From the NCBI GenBank assembly GCA_021292105.1, contig JACFYK010000036.1:1-64000 (forward strand): 64,000 bases of DNA, in the 5' to 3' direction. This document shows positions 34,601 through 45,708 of this stretch, in pieces (within the stretch, counting starts at the first letter, position 1; the number at the start of each line of letters is the position of its first letter). Source of the stretch: Anadara kagoshimensis. Lineage: Eukaryota > Mollusca > Bivalvia > Arcoida > Arcidae. The notes under the pieces are model-generated. The model was given only the letters and a program-made list of their open reading frames with translations. It did not search any database and was not told the DNA's origin. The translations under genes and the position numbers were made by a program.

Positions 34601-37600
34601 TGTACGGGATGAGAGGGGAGATAAATCTTCTAAAGATGACAAATCTGGAAGAAAAGATCAGGACAAAACACGAAAAGATGACAGAGATTACGAAAAATCT
34701 AAATTTAACAGGGATGATCGCTATCAGGACAAATCTAAGTCTGGAAGAGATGAGCGACCAAAACCAGGTAAAGACAAGGATGAAAGGTCATTTGATCGTC
34801 CCAAGTCTACCAAAGATAGGGAAGACAGGGGACAGGAATATTCTAAATCATCCAGAGGTAGAGACAGGGATGAGAGAGGGTTTGATAGACCAAGATCATG
34901 GAGAGAGAAGGACAGAGACTGGGATGATAGATATGACGACAAACCACGATATTCCAAAGATGAAAGAGCTAAAGATTACCCAAGATTCCCTAAAGACCGG
35001 TATGATAAATTCTTACAAAAAATTAAAGTACTAAGTGAGGCTACTATGCTCAGTTGCTAGTAGACCTAATTTTTATCCCCCATCTTTCAAAGAAAGAGGT
35101 TGATATTTAATTTGAACTTGTATCCAATCAGACACTTCTTGTCCAGAGTAATTGTTCAAAATAATACAACACTTACAGAACTTGGTGCAATGCATAAATA
35201 TTCATAGGAGATGCACGTCTCATTAACCCCGGTTGGTTTGCTCATTTTCCTGGGAGACAGGGAGGGGAGTTATAGTTCGTTGAACATAAGTGCAAATCAC
35301 AAAAACCTCTACTAGAGATGGATCCTAATTCACTGAATTTGCTTGTTTTTATAGAAATTTTAGTTTCTTAAATTTCTAAGTAAGTTTACATGCACTTTTA
35401 CACCAAAAATGTACTGGTGATATATGAAAAATGTCTTCTATTGTATGGTAACATGGTGTGACATGCATTATATGTACTTAATCTTTTATATACAGTATAT
35501 GCATGTGGATATCTATGTTTTCACATTATCTAAGATATTGTTTCCACTGCATCCAGCATTGAGTACTGTAAACGTATTTATTTTTGCGATGTACATGTAC
35601 TGATTTTCGTTTATTTCATGGTCATTTGTATTGCGTGAAAATTAATACAGAGTGAAAATTATATTATGCTTATTGTGTTATGTGCATATTTCAAAAACGC
35701 GAAAATTTAACCACGTGGATATGTTTAAATTTCCTTAACCACGAAAATAAATACACACGAAATTAAATACATTTACAGTATATGAATTATTACAAGTGTA
35801 AGTATAGTAAATCTTATTATGTTTATTATGTACTGTAATATTGTACAGATGAATATTTATTATTTATAGATTTTTTTAATATGGTATTTTATATTTTGTA
35901 GAGGAGCTAGTGCCAAGAAGGATACAAATTCTAAAGATAAACCTAAGGTAATCACAAGTTATACTGTATTACATGTAGTATAAATATTGTGTGTATCAAA
36001 ACTAAACTTTTGTGTCCCTGTGACGATATCTTTAAGAAATAATCAACATTTGCCAATGGTACATCATTAAATACATGTAATACACAGGCCGGAGTTCATA
36101 TGAGGAAGAATATATCACAAGGTGGCTTTGCCATTCCAGCGTATTATTTAATGATATAATGTTGTTAAATCTTGATTATTTCAATTCTAACGAGAATTGA
36201 AATAAACATTGCAAACTCTTTCTTCAGAAGTACATTTTACTATTTTATTTCAAAAAGGGCCATTGAAACAATTTGACTGTTGAAATTACCTCCATTAAGA
36301 TAAATTATTTTATCAATGAAATTACTTCACAACCATTGTTCGCGACACATAGCATGATGTCTTAAGATACACAAGGGAGTATGTCATTAAAATGGAGCAG
36401 CCATGAGTATATCATTTGTTATACCACGGTTGCCCCTCTTCATGTTTCATATGAAAGAAAATGCAGGTCAAGTTAGAAATATGAATATTTAATATCAGTG
36501 ATATCAAGATTAATTACACTGGTACTTGTATAAACTTTTATATATACCGGTAGATATGGATTTTTAATATCACAGTAGATTTTTTTTCATTGATCATGTT
36601 GAAGGATGGTCATGAATATCATAACCAGGAATACACACTCAATGCAAATTCACTGTGACATACTGTTAATAAATGTCTATTATGTTAGGGAACCGGATGA
36701 CTTGTGCTCTGTCAGCACTACCCCTGCTGTCTACCCATGCTCCTTGCCTACCAATTAGGTTTTGGTGGTGACATGTTCTTCTCGGCTAAAGCATCCTGCC
36801 TTTCATAGAGGACATAGCATGACCTGCCAGCAGTGACTACTCTGCTTAGCTACCATGCCTTTCCCCTGGACTTTCATTGATGACTTGTGCTTTTTCAGAT
36901 GTTTTGACTTGGTTGGACAGAAATTTTAGTTATAGTATGCTATATTTTGGGTGGGCAGATTGGCAAGCAGAGCAAATTGGGGTTCTTATTTTGCAGGTGG
37001 TCTGAAGCCTGCAATTACAGATGTCTCTTACTGCCTAGGTTTAAATTCTTCTCTCTGTATAGCAGCATTTCAGCAAAAATTAAAAAAGCAACCTGGCCAT
37101 TTGAGTCTGTGACCCATTTTGAATTCTTATCTAGGTCTTATTATCACCATAATTACAGACAGTTAAATATATCCTGATATACACTCTCTTGTGCATGCAA
37201 GTTGGTTTTAACATTTTTTATCATAATAGATATGTTATTTCAGGTTGAATCTGAAAAGAAACAGGATGGGGCAGAAAAATCATCAACTGACCAATCAAAA
37301 TCTTCAAAATCATCAGATGATTCTAAGAGCCAATCAGATATCACAATTGGTAAAGTAGAAAAAAGGTCAACAGAGACAGATTCAGAAGACAAACGTAGAA
37401 GACGAAAAGTAAGTCTTAAAGTCAGTAAACATCCCCCCCCCCCAGGTTTTAAGTCTTACAAAATACAGTATCGCGATTCATTCCCACCATTTGATCTATC
37501 AAATTTGGCATTATAAAAAGAAATTGGTGAATTAGGGACTTCGAAATGGTGTGGCAATAAGCAATGTGGCAAAGTACTAGAGGAGCATTTGAATACTTTG

Positions 37601-38353
37601 TTTTCGTTGAGTTTATACAAGTTGTGGAAATCAAAGTTGCATGTATTTAATGGTTATATGGTTATAAATATACATGTATATTAGAAGAAATCATTCTGAA
37701 CACTATAATCAGATTTACTATAGCACAGTCCAACCTGTCTTAAAGGCCACCTCTGTATAAGGGCCACCTGTTTATAAATACCAGTAGAATTGTATCCCAA
37801 TTGTTCTTTATTCATATTATTTGAACATGTATATAAGGGTCACCTGTCCATAAAGGCCAGTTTTACTTGTTCTCTGGGTTGGCCTTTATAGACAGGTTTG
37901 ACTATTTAGTCTACATGTTTCAATAGCTATGCTGCCATCCCCATGACAGATTTATCAGTCATGCCATGTAAGTGTCTCTGATATTGACCATTGATATTCC
38001 TATGTGTAAAAATAATGAAAAAAGGATATCATTTCCATCAATGATTCCCCATACCCCTGATTATCACAAAACTACCATACAATGGTGAATTAACAAGATA
38101 TGCATGTATTCTAGCTACAAACAACACCAGATTACTCTTAATGTATTTTATGTTGGTATAAAGAATTTTAAATACATTTCTTACTTGACAGGAAAGACCC
38201 GAACGAGAAATTTATGACCCTAGAAAGGCTTTAGAGCGCCGCCAAGGATCTAAACCCTCGTCTGATTCTTCAAAGCCAGGAAGTCCAACTCAAGAAAACA
38301 AAGGTCCAATATCACAAGATAAACCCAAATCTGAGGATAAGAAGGAAGATTAA
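28626..38353 (+). CDS. UPF3: UPF3, regulator of nonsense transcripts 3 (11 coding exons)
   Basis: UPF3 links the exon junction complex to UPF2-UPF1 in nonsense-mediated mRNA decay. Exons: 28626-28700, 29301-29407, 29918-30024, 31305-31403, 32348-32458, 32875-32957, 33635-33820, 34341-34999, 35902-35947, 37244-37408, 38192-38353. All introns are GT-AG and the joined frame is 600 codons including TAA. Residues 26-60 read VVIRRLPPSLTPETLLEQIS...; 61-110 include RAYINFQNHEDV, FDGYVFVDGKG and AAIVEFSPFQ, the RRM-like UPF2-binding domain. 111-194 continue the conserved Smg4/UPF3 region to TPLIEFIKKKR. 195-490 is a highly charged K/E/D/R region. Residues 548-556 (RPEREIYDP) match the human UPF3B EJC-binding motif (RPxxxxYxP). 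ATG 28626 was chosen because the upstream ATG is followed at once by TAG. For exon 8 only the donor at 35000 keeps frame with the 46-nt exon 9, the least certain exon. Identity is very likely. Confidence 0.93.
29016..29230 (+). mobile_element. tRNA-derived SINE in UPF3 intron 2 region
   Basis: GTGGCTTATTGGTCTAAAG is box A-like and AGGTTGAAATCTAAC is box B-like. The body contains TTGGACACTCCAGTTTCCTC and ends in AACTGAAAGAATCTC, a SINE body style common in molluscs. The element at 59486-59690 shares the box B segment and the GTGAAAGAATCTT-type tail. It lies between UPF3 exons 1 and 2. Confidence 0.65.
29445..29700 (+). mobile_element. Partial copy of foldback family, UPF3 intron 2
   Basis: TTCAAATCACTG, GTGAATTATGCTTTATTTTT and ATATTTTTCACTTACTTTTACC match one arm and inner part of the foldback element at 57600-58345. 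The other arm is not recognisable here. It lies between exons 2 and 3 of UPF3. Confidence 0.55.
30190..30425 (+). mobile_element. tRNA-derived SINE in UPF3 intron 3
   Basis: GGTACCTCAGTTGGTAGAGT is a clear box A with D-arm and GGGTACGAACCCATC a clear box B with T-arm. The body has GAGACCTTAAAAACTGATGC and ends CATGAAAGAATCCTG. Box sequences are better preserved than in the SINE at 29016. Confidence 0.75.
31075..31239. mobile_element. Long-armed inverted repeat element in UPF3 intron 3
   Basis: Arms of about 62 bp (31075-31136 and 31178-31239) start GAGATAACTATGTTACA and match as reverse complements with only a few differences, around a loop of about 41 bp. This is a foldback MITE without coding capacity, lying 65 bp before UPF3 exon 4, so its transcript could form a strong hairpin next to that acceptor. 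Confidence 0.8.
31610..31895 (+). repeat. Dispersed repeat, copy 1 (UPF3 intron 4)
   Basis: It runs from CCCGCCTTTCTACGAAAGAG through AGGAGATGTTCATGTCATTA to CCTAATTCACTGAATTTGCT. The same sequence in the same orientation, about 75-80% similar by eye, lies at 35075-35350. Confidence 0.75.
35075..35350 (+). repeat. Dispersed repeat, copy 2 (UPF3 intron 8)
   Basis: CCCCATCTTTCAAAGAAAGA, AGGAGATGCACGTCTCATTA and CCTAATTCACTGAATTTGCT match the copy in intron 4. No protein or TIR is visible, so the class is unknown. Confidence 0.75.
35564..35780. mobile_element. TA-flanked MITE in UPF3 intron 8
   Basis: The ends TA-CTGTAAACGTATTTA and TAAATACATTTACAG-TA are inverted repeats with one mismatch and TA on each side, as in mariner-derived MITEs. 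Interior words such as CGCGAAAATTTAACCACG repeat the end style. 217 bp. Confidence 0.8.
36176..36205. repeat. 13-bp perfect hairpin in UPF3 intron 9
   Basis: TTATTTCAATTCT-AACG-AGAATTGAAATAA forms a perfect stem with a 4-nt loop. Confidence 0.8.
37727..37903 (+). mobile_element. 177-bp TIR element (MITE family 1), copy 2, UPF3 intron 10
   Basis: Ends AGTCCAACCTGTCTTAAAGG and GGCCTTTATAGACAGGTTTG-ACT. It is the same length and sequence family as 13231-13407. Confidence 0.8.
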
Positions 38354-39176
38354 AAGAAGTAGAAATTAATTGGAAAAGTTGACAAGGCACAGTTACACAT
38401 GGTACGGGTAGAAGTGTTGGCATGTAAAAAGCACCTGTTTTTGTTTTTGAGACCAGTGATTGCTCATGTCACCTGGTTTTTTGGAAACTAACTTGTAGTG
38501 CTAACTGTTATAATTATGAAAATATGAAGTTTGTGTTCGCAAACATAGAGACCAGCAATAGGTCATGTCATCCGATTTTCTGAATTTAACAATGGTATTT
38601 ATGATGGTTACTGTTATGAAAATTTCAAGTTAATTTAACTTCAGTTTGACGAGTTAGATTAAAGACAGGAAATGATTGTATGACATTGTATGAGAAGTAT
38701 TTATTAAATTTTTGTTGTTTGGTTGTTAAGTTAATGAATTCCCTTAGGAAGTAATGTAAAAATGTCAAATTGGCGTACATGTTAGAACTTTGATAATACC
38801 TTTTTATCATTTTATTATTATAATGCAGTAACTGGATCCCTGGATTGAAAACTTGAGATCAAACTCATTGTGTTATTATTGTAACACAGAGGATAAGAAA
38901 TAAATAGACAACTGAAAATTTATTGTATTCACAATAGACAACAGAGATAAATGGTTGAGAATTTTGATTTTAATGATGTTGCTGGTGACAAAGGTTTTGA
39001 ACTCTTGGAAAACATAATTGATAATAGAGGTTATACATACAGAATGAATATTGTCTGAAATATTATACACAAACTGGAAGTTAATGTCCACTGTAATACA
39101 TCTTTATGATCAGTCACTTTTGTTGAAATTGCCATTTATGTGTAGTTCATTACTTGGTGAATTAAAGTATAATAAA
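38354..39176 (+). promoter_or_regulatory. UPF3 3' UTR with candidate poly(A) signals
   Basis: After the UPF3 stop there are AATAAA hexamers at 38899-38904 and 39171-39176. Either could end the transcript. The stretch has no coding support on the minus strand. Confidence 0.4.
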
Positions 39177-39736
39177 AGTAAAATATAACATTAATTAGTT
39201 ATATATCTCAGTCAAACATTGACCTTATTGGTAATGTATATTCCAGCAATGTTCCTTGATGATTTTCATGTGATACTAGTAACTGCAAATAAAAATCCCT
39301 GATGAATTTGTATGACTAAATGTACATGGATTTCCAGAATAAAATGTTCACTGCTTACACATTGATATATGTTCATCTGATTTTTCCATACATATACAGT
39401 ATGTTTACGTTGTAAAAAACAAGAAGTAAGTGGAACCTGCATAAACTGAACCAATACCATTAATATTGTTAACCAAACTCCATTCTAAATGAGACAAAAT
39501 TTCCAGTTTAGTTTTGACAAGTTCCTTCCACTATATGTCTATTAATGATTCAAAGTTTGTGTAGCAGTTTCCTTTAAAATGTGTTTGAAATTAGATTCAA
39601 ATTCTGATGTCAGAATCTTGAAATTTATTGTTCTATAAGAGAATTTACAAAATAATATAGATCCAAATAAAAAAATGTGACTATGTCCGTGCTTGGGGAC
39701 AGACATAAATTTCTTTTCCTATTTGAGGGGGTCCTG
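39177..39736. other. Gene-free stretch downstream of UPF3
   Basis: AT-rich, without supported frames on either strand. Confidence 0.4.
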
Positions 39737-39788
39737 GTTGCTGGGTGGTCTAAAATAAGTAAGTGTGTATTTTAGACCACCCAGCAAC
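39737..39788. ncRNA. Perfect 21-bp hairpin with 10-nt loop
   Basis: GTTGCTGGGTGGTCTAAAAT-A and its exact reverse complement are separated by AGTAAGTGTG. The arm is GC-balanced and unlike the AT-rich surroundings. It could be a small hairpin RNA precursor or the core of a tiny foldback element. The stem does not extend beyond 21 bp, which is short for a canonical animal pre-miRNA, so the RNA label is tentative. Confidence 0.3.
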
Positions 39789-40002
39789 ATTCACTACAAA
39801 ACATGTAATCTTATGTTTAAATCAAGAACAAAAAATTACATCCTACTATGTACCAGTGAACCTAGTAAGGGCAATACTACATCCCAGACTGTTCATCCCA
39901 GACTGTTCAAGATTAGTCTAGTAAATTAAATACACTGGCCCTAATAGGCTTCTTGTAACAAGAGTTGTCCATTATTGGTCGTTTTTAGCTCATTTGTGCA
40001 CA

Positions 40003-40321
40003 GTTCGAGTCCTGCTCGGACCACATGTGGGAAAGTGAATTTTCCTTGATTTGGCCTTTACCGATTCACCTGGTATTTGTATAATGGACTTGGGGAGCGG
40101 TATGCTTGTCTGCGGCGTACTGACTCTTGTGAGCTAGCACATTAAAGTCGCCCTGAGTGCACGTTAGTACAAGGCAGATGATACAACACACTCACACTTC
40201 ACGTGCATACACAAAATTGTTCATAGATTAATCCATTAATAAAATAGTTCTTGTGGTGAATAGCTGAAAAATTGCTGATGCGACATTATGCAGCATTCAA
40301 CCAACCAACCAACCAACCAAT
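40003..40321 (+). mobile_element. 5'-truncated SINE with (AACC)n tail
   Basis: The element starts within a box B-like segment (GTTCGAGTCCTGCTCGG) and ends GCATTCAACC followed by (AACC)n. It is flanked by CATTTGTGCACA (39991-40002) and CATCTGTGCACA (40322-40333), a 12-bp target duplication with one difference. It inserted into the AGCTCA...GTGCACAAAGTGCTCA dispersed repeat. Confidence 0.8.
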
Positions 40322-40333
40322 CATCTGTGCACA

Positions 40334-40589
40334 AAGTGCTCAAGTGAGCTATTGTTACCAATCTTTGTTGTGTGCATTGTGCATCAACATTTGCATGTTA
40401 ACACTGTAGAGGCCACACGTGTTATCCAAGCTACATCAAACTTGGCCACAGTGGTCTAGGTCAAATTGATATATGTGCAATACATAGGTCACTAGGTCAA
40501 ATTGAAGAAAACCTTGTTAACACTCTTGAGGTCACAGTTGAAATCCAAACTTTGTCAAACCAATGTCAAGCTCGAAAATGGGTGGTCAT
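40334..40589 (+). repeat. Dispersed repeat fragment
   Basis: AAAGTGCTCAAGTGAGCTAT continues as GTAGAGGCCACACGTGTTAT and CAAACTTGGCCACA. It is the continuation of the repeat interrupted by the SINE. Confidence 0.55.
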
Positions 40590-40915
40590 GTTAATATTAT
40601 ATTCAGGATAATTTTGGATACAAAGACGTCATACTGATCAACAATATTGTGATGACCATGGTGACGGCCATAATACTTTTTGAAGGTCTTGATAAGCCTA
40701 GGCTTGCAATATCCTTGCCGCAACAATTTATTTGTATGTTTGTTTCGCTGTATAGCTGTATAACGTTTGGTAGAGGGAACAAGCTCAACCATGGCGTAGT
40801 AATTGTGAAACAAATACACCATAAGCCTGAGGAGAAATAAGTGTATTGCTGCAAAGAAAAGGAAAGTTGACAATAGAAAAATTGTCATTACGTTTGTCAT
40901 ATACTTCCGTGGGCG
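40590..40915 (-). pseudogene. C-terminal tail of an RT element (Penelope-like), copy 2
   Basis: On the minus strand one frame gives VYDKRNDNFSIVNFPFLCSN and AYGVFVSQLLRH, another gives LLRQGYCKPRLIKTFKKYYG then RHH...IVDQYDVFVSKI. Together these are the same tail as at 25637-26100. It is frame-broken and lacks the RT. The two copies show that the same element type has inserted more than once in this region. Confidence 0.6.
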
Positions 40916-41869
40916 TCATAATTGAGTTATAAGTCGGTAAACAGAACTTGGAGAATTAGTAGTATATTTTAATTCAGTGCCAAATAGGATGGATAACGTT
41001 ATATGAATATATTCTCCAAAATTCTCCAAATGTAGGGTAATGTCATCTGTATATATATGTGTAGTTGAAGGATATGGCGACAGTCTTCTCTCTAGGTTTT
41101 ACAAGGTTCTGCATAAAGTCTGCTTCTTGTGAGTAAAGAAACAAATCAGCAAGCAGCTGTGTCCTAGTGTGGACATACGTAGATGTTGAATATTTAATCA
41201 TAACCACAATTGGTATTGTAAACAAAAAGCGTACTGTCTAGAAAGGTTTGTCTAATTGGTTACGAAGTTTCCAATAATTGCATGCTTGTCTATCCTAGTT
41301 TTTGAGCTTTTAAATAAAAAAGCCAACATTTAATAACGTATACTAGTGGTCACCAGTAAATATAATACAACTGTATTACGGTACCGGAATTTGAACTGGC
41401 ACCCATGCCAACTGGAATGTACGTATAGGCTATGTGTGGCGAAATTATCAGAAATATGTGTGTACCCTGTCAAAAATGTGCCGGTATACTCCGTTATTCA
41501 ATTTTCTTGCTGTAATTTAGTTAGTGAAGGCATCACTTAAAATGGTAAAATCATCAAACTCGTGAATACGCGATGAACAAGGGGTTCATTAGGACCCGTG
41601 ATGCTGAACTGACAATCAATTTATGTATTCCATTTATAACAATCAAATGTTGTTAAAATGTCATTATACTTTATGGACAACAAGTAGTATCAAAGACGTG
41701 ATTAAAAATTCAATCTTATTTGCATAATTCAAGAAAATTGGTTCCGAATGAAAAAATTCTCATAAAGATGTTCAAAGAATTGACTGATTATTGCACACCT
41801 TATTTGTATAATTTATGAAAATCGGCCAAGTTAACGAAAACTGTTCCTAAAATCGTTACTACTTTGCAT
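40916..41869. other. Gene-free stretch
   Basis: Short frames at 41043-41225 and 41346-41540 have no domain support. No RNA gene was recognised. Confidence 0.35.
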
Positions 41870-42735
41870 TTTTAATATTTATAGTAAAAGCGGCTATCTT
41901 GGATGTCGACAGGGTCGCCTGTTACATAATTTTAGTCTAAACAACCTAGGAACTTCTATTTAAAATTCGGTTATATTTGGTCAAGTAGTTTCAGAGATGA
42001 CGTTTTTCAAGAATCGGCTATTTTAGCTGCTAATTTGCATATTGCGAAAATAACATGCCAACGAAAACAGTTGGCATTCTATATACCAAATACCAAATTG
42101 GAAGCAAATTGATCGACAAATAAACATGTAATTAATGGTAATTTTTCTGGGGGTTTCCATTTATAGTACTGAATGGCGGCCATCTATCATTAGCTACTAG
42201 GTGGTCATAAAGATTTAGGCTCAGGCTGAAATTCATAAATTTTATATCTACTCCATTTGGGGAGCTTCTACGTCATATTTGGTTTCATCTGGTAAGTGTT
42301 TCAAAGAAACGGCTATATTTATTATTTAGCTGCTAATTGACATATTAATTTAAGTTCCCATCCGAAAGAAAGTCAACCCAAACTTTCATTTCGTAATGCC
42401 GAGTGCTTGGCGAAAGAACAGTCACTACCCACTTTCAAGCCAACGACCTGCCACGTACGGATCGAGCACTCTACTAGCTGAGCTAACGAATCTGCTAACA
42501 TGACAACGAAAAAGGTTGAGGAAACACACGTACATAATATATATAAAATGACCAGAGTTCTATATACTAAATTGATCAACAAATAAATATGTAAATATAA
42601 TGGCCATTTTCTTGGGTTTTTTTTAATGGCGATGGTCTTGGATTTGGGCTCAGGTCTAAAATCACAAACTTTACTACAACTAGGGACTTTCCACGCCAAA
42701 TCTGGTTTCATTTTGTCAAGTAGTTTCAGAGAAGA
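41870..42735 (+). repeat. Degenerate repeat copies, three related blocks
   Basis: Blocks near 41885, 42170 and 42625 each contain a GGC(G/T)(A/G)...CTTGGAT or GGCGGCCATC start, then a GTCTAAA/GGCTCAGG...A(G/C)AA segment, then GGAACTTCTA or GGAGCTTCTACGTC, and GGTCAAGTAGTTTCAGAGA or a relative. They look like diverged copies of one dispersed repeat rather than a gene. Confidence 0.5.
42400..42500 (-). mobile_element. tRNA-like SINE head
   Basis: On the minus strand it reads TTCGTTAGCTCAGCTAGTAG-AGTGCTCGATC (box A and D-arm), then GCAGGTCGTTGGCTTGAAAG (decayed box B). It lies inside the repeat block at 41870-42735. Confidence 0.5.
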
Positions 42736-42739
42736 TTCT

Positions 42740-43205
42740 AGGTTAAGGCATGGACGCTTCACCATGACATAACCGCAGCTGTCTATAACCATTTGAGTTA
42801 GAAGGCTCAATTCAAGGTTACGTCAAAAGTTTCAAATCAATAGAGTCCGAGTGCAAAAAAAGAATACCCAAAGTGGGCGTATAAATTCCCTTTGTTTGCC
42901 GTGTGTGTTCAGTGATCAATCCAGAGATGAAGTTGGTGGGGAATTCTGGTGCAGATCTTGAGAAAAAAGGACAATGTCAATATTATTGTATAACTCAATG
43001 CTTTAAATTTGAAAAGATCAGTATAAGTCAAAGAACAGATATCAATGAGATTTATTCAAACTCAACTAAAACTAAAAGAATGGACCAGTGTTGGACTATA
43101 GACCCTTATTTTGTGGGACAAAGTATTGCTTGGTGGGGGCAATTATGCAAGGATCCCTTCCAAAACTAACACTGTGCATGACTTCCCAACATTAATTTGT
43201 TATAT
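42740..43205. other. Gene-free stretch
   Basis: An 88-residue frame at 42903-43169 has no recognisable domain. Confidence 0.3.
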
Positions 43206-43210
43206 ATATG

Positions 43211-43500
43211 CAGATATTTACGGAAGCGTATTAGGGCCACGACAATTTTTTTTTATTTTGATATGTCGACTTGGTTTCTCGATAAATCGACTTATTATCT
43301 CGATAAATCGACTTAGTATCTCGATAAATCGACTTAACTATGTCGATAAATCGACTTATTATCGATAAATCGACTTAGTATCTCGATAAATCGACTTAGT
43401 ATCTCGATAAATCGACATAGGATCTCGATTAATCGACTTAACTATCTCGATAAATCGACTTAACTATCTCGATAAATCGACTTAAAAATATCGATAAATC
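43211..43500 (+). repeat. 21-bp tandem repeat block, copy 1
   Basis: After a lead-in ACGGAAGCGTATTAGGGCCA...TTGATATGTCGACTT, about 11 units of TCTCGATAAATCGACTTAGT-A follow. Each unit contains TCGATAAATCGA, a short palindrome (TCGAT/ATCGA). The same lead-in and array occur in the opposite orientation at 55370-55726. Confidence 0.9.
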
Positions 43501-43574
43501 GTAATTATGAAATCAATTAAGAAGTGTGATAAGTAATTATTTGTACGGTATATTAAATATGCATGTATCCTTTT

Positions 43575-44150
43575 TTGATTTTCATACGCCCGGAGTACAT
43601 TTGAATACCACTGTTTGTCCGTCTGTCCGTCCGTCCGGACGTCTGTCCGCGGACAATTTCGTTGCCGCACATTAACTAGAGTTACTATACACCAAATGAA
43701 TTCATATTTGGTATGCAAGTATATAATATTGAAATACAGGTCAAGTTCAAATTGGCTACATTCCACTCATTTCTTGTATAATTATGTCACTTTTAAAGGC
43801 AAATTTCATGTAAAAATTTGATTTCGCGCCATAACTTAGTAACAATTGACCAATTGAATTCATTTTTGGTAAACAAGTATCTTATATTGAATCACAGGCC
43901 AAGTTCGAATTTGGCCACAATCCAGTACTTTCTTGCAAAGTTATATGCCCTTTAAAAGCAATTTCCGTGTACAAATTTGCTTTCCGCACAATAACATTAC
44001 TAACAATTTGTCAGTTGAATTCATAATTTGGCATGCGAGCATATGCATGCCATATCAATCCACTTCTCAGACCACAAACTTATTTATTTCGGATTGTTCA
44101 GCTCGGTGTTTCCTTTCAAAAATTAATGTTGGTACAATTTAAACTTTTTC
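43575..44150 (+). repeat. Dispersed repeat with internal duplication
   Basis: GTCCGTCTGTCCGTCCGTCC opens a segment in which ...AATTCAT(A/T)TTTGGTA...CAAGTAT...TATTGAA(A/T)(T/C)ACAGG(T/C)CAAGTTC...GGC(T/C)AC occurs at about 43695 and again at about 43855, with a weaker third at about 44010. It is non-coding in appearance. Confidence 0.55.
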
Positions 44151-44689
44151 CAACCTACTTCAGTATCCTGGAGAAATCTTTTAACGCAATTCTTAACATC
44201 ATTTAATTACTAAAACATGATATATCCTTAGTATACTAGCAAACCATTTAACCTTTGGGCGTATATTATCCCGCTTCAGCAGTGCTCTTGTTCGCTAATG
44301 GATTTGAGGTGGTGAAAATGTTCGAGAAAAACGGCTCTAAAGTTTAGATTTGAGAAAAGTAACGGACACACTAAAGCAAAATTGGGTACCTGTAGTTATA
44401 TAGATATTGTACCTTAGTCAAATTACACTTATGTAGGGAGAAGCTTATTTATTCTTGTCTCAAAGAAATAACTTCTGAAAAAAGTAAGTATTGCATTACT
44501 GATTTAAATGTTGCATATATATATCAAAGGTATGTGCATGAAAGCTATTCAAGATCTTAAAACGCAAGAGCATTAGCAAGCTAAAGTCTATATATTTGGA
44601 GTGAAATTGGGTAGAAAACCCTACATAGATATAAAACTTGAAATCACCAGTTACCCATTGCGTATCCATGATAATTGTGGATGTTAGAG

Positions 44690-45000
44690 TGCAGACAAGC
44701 TGTGTCCAATGATTCCTTAAACCTCATAAATTATGTGCATAATTATTGGACCTGCCTGCAAATCGAGAGGGTTCTTCCTTTAACTTATCCTATCCTACCT
44801 ACAAAGTTTTGTGAAATTCTGTGCATTAATGCAGATGCTAGAGGCATCTAAAAAGCTGTGTCCAATTAGATTTATCAAACCTCATTAATTATGCACATGA
44901 TTATTGGAACCCACCTTCAAATCGATAGAGTTCTTCACCTACAGAAACCCAACCTGTCTAAGTTGCGTGAAATACCGTGCAAAAATGCGGGTGCTAGAGC
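44690..45000 (+). repeat. Degenerate tandem dimer of about 165 bp
   Basis: AGCTGTGTCCAAT...AAACCTCAT(A/T)AATTATG and TTATTGGA(C/A)C...CAAATCGA(G/T)AG(G/A)GTTCTTC occur at about 44700 and again at about 44865. Confidence 0.6.
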
Positions 45001-45302
45001 GCTCACAAAGAAAAAATTACAAATGAGGCAAGACACACGTCGGACAAAAGTTTATCACGACATTAAGGCCCGGTCACACGGCGCTTTGCGGCTTAATCAC
45101 TGCCATAACCCGTCAAAAATTGGTCTCCCGTGAAGCAGACGTTGTTGTTCGCGTTGATGTCGAGTTTAAGACGAGCTACAGTCGATTTACAGACGTGACA
45201 GGATGCGATGAAACATCTGAACGGCGTCGGACGTGGCAAAAAGTTTTGAAATGTTCAAAACTTTATTCCGCGGACAACCACAGACGGCACACATGGTAAA
45301 GA

Positions 45303-45535
45303 CAGTGGCGGATTTAGGGGAGGGGTTGCGGGGGTTGCAACCCCCCCCCCTTTGAAAATTTAAAGAGAGAGAGAGAGATATTGACTGATTAAAATTATTT
45401 TCTTGGCCCCCATCGGGGCTCTGCCCTAGACCCATCGTCTCTGGAAGCTCGCGCCTTCGGCGCTCGCATCTAGCATTGATATAATTCTCGCCCCTCCCCT
45501 TAAAAAAATCCTGGATAGTTCTCAATCCGCCCCTG
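45303..45535. mobile_element. hAT-like MITE nested in Harbinger
   Basis: Starts CAGTGGCGGAT and ends ATCCGCCCCTG, an 11-bp inverted pair with one mismatch. Direct TAAAGA lies on both sides (45297-45302, 45536-45541). The inside has a poly-C run and a short (GA)n. 233 bp. Confidence 0.75.
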
Positions 45536-45708
45536 TAAAGACGTGCAACACACGTGATAATCCGTGTTCCGGCAGTGATTTAAACTTGGGAGACGCGGTA
45601 AAACGCGAAAGTTTAGCGGTCTGTCACGGGCAAAGCACGGTCATCGGACGCGTGATACGCGTTGGTATCACGGGAAATAGCTTGTGTTAGCGGCTTATCA
45701 CTAAGAAA

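Noticed and set aside
34337-34957. Minus-strand Ser/Leu-rich frames opposite UPF3 exon 8
   Set aside because: They are antisense of the charged repeat codons of UPF3. The sense strand has splice sites and homology.
42373-42810. 145-residue minus-strand frame containing LAQLVECSIRTWQVVGLKVG
   Set aside because: This peptide comes from reading through a tRNA-derived SINE head; the rest is dispersed repeat.
43111-43368. Frame with repeated ISINRL units (also 55562-55774)
   Set aside because: The 21-bp unit is seven codons long, so the frame is a translation of the tandem repeat, and both copies are in repeats.
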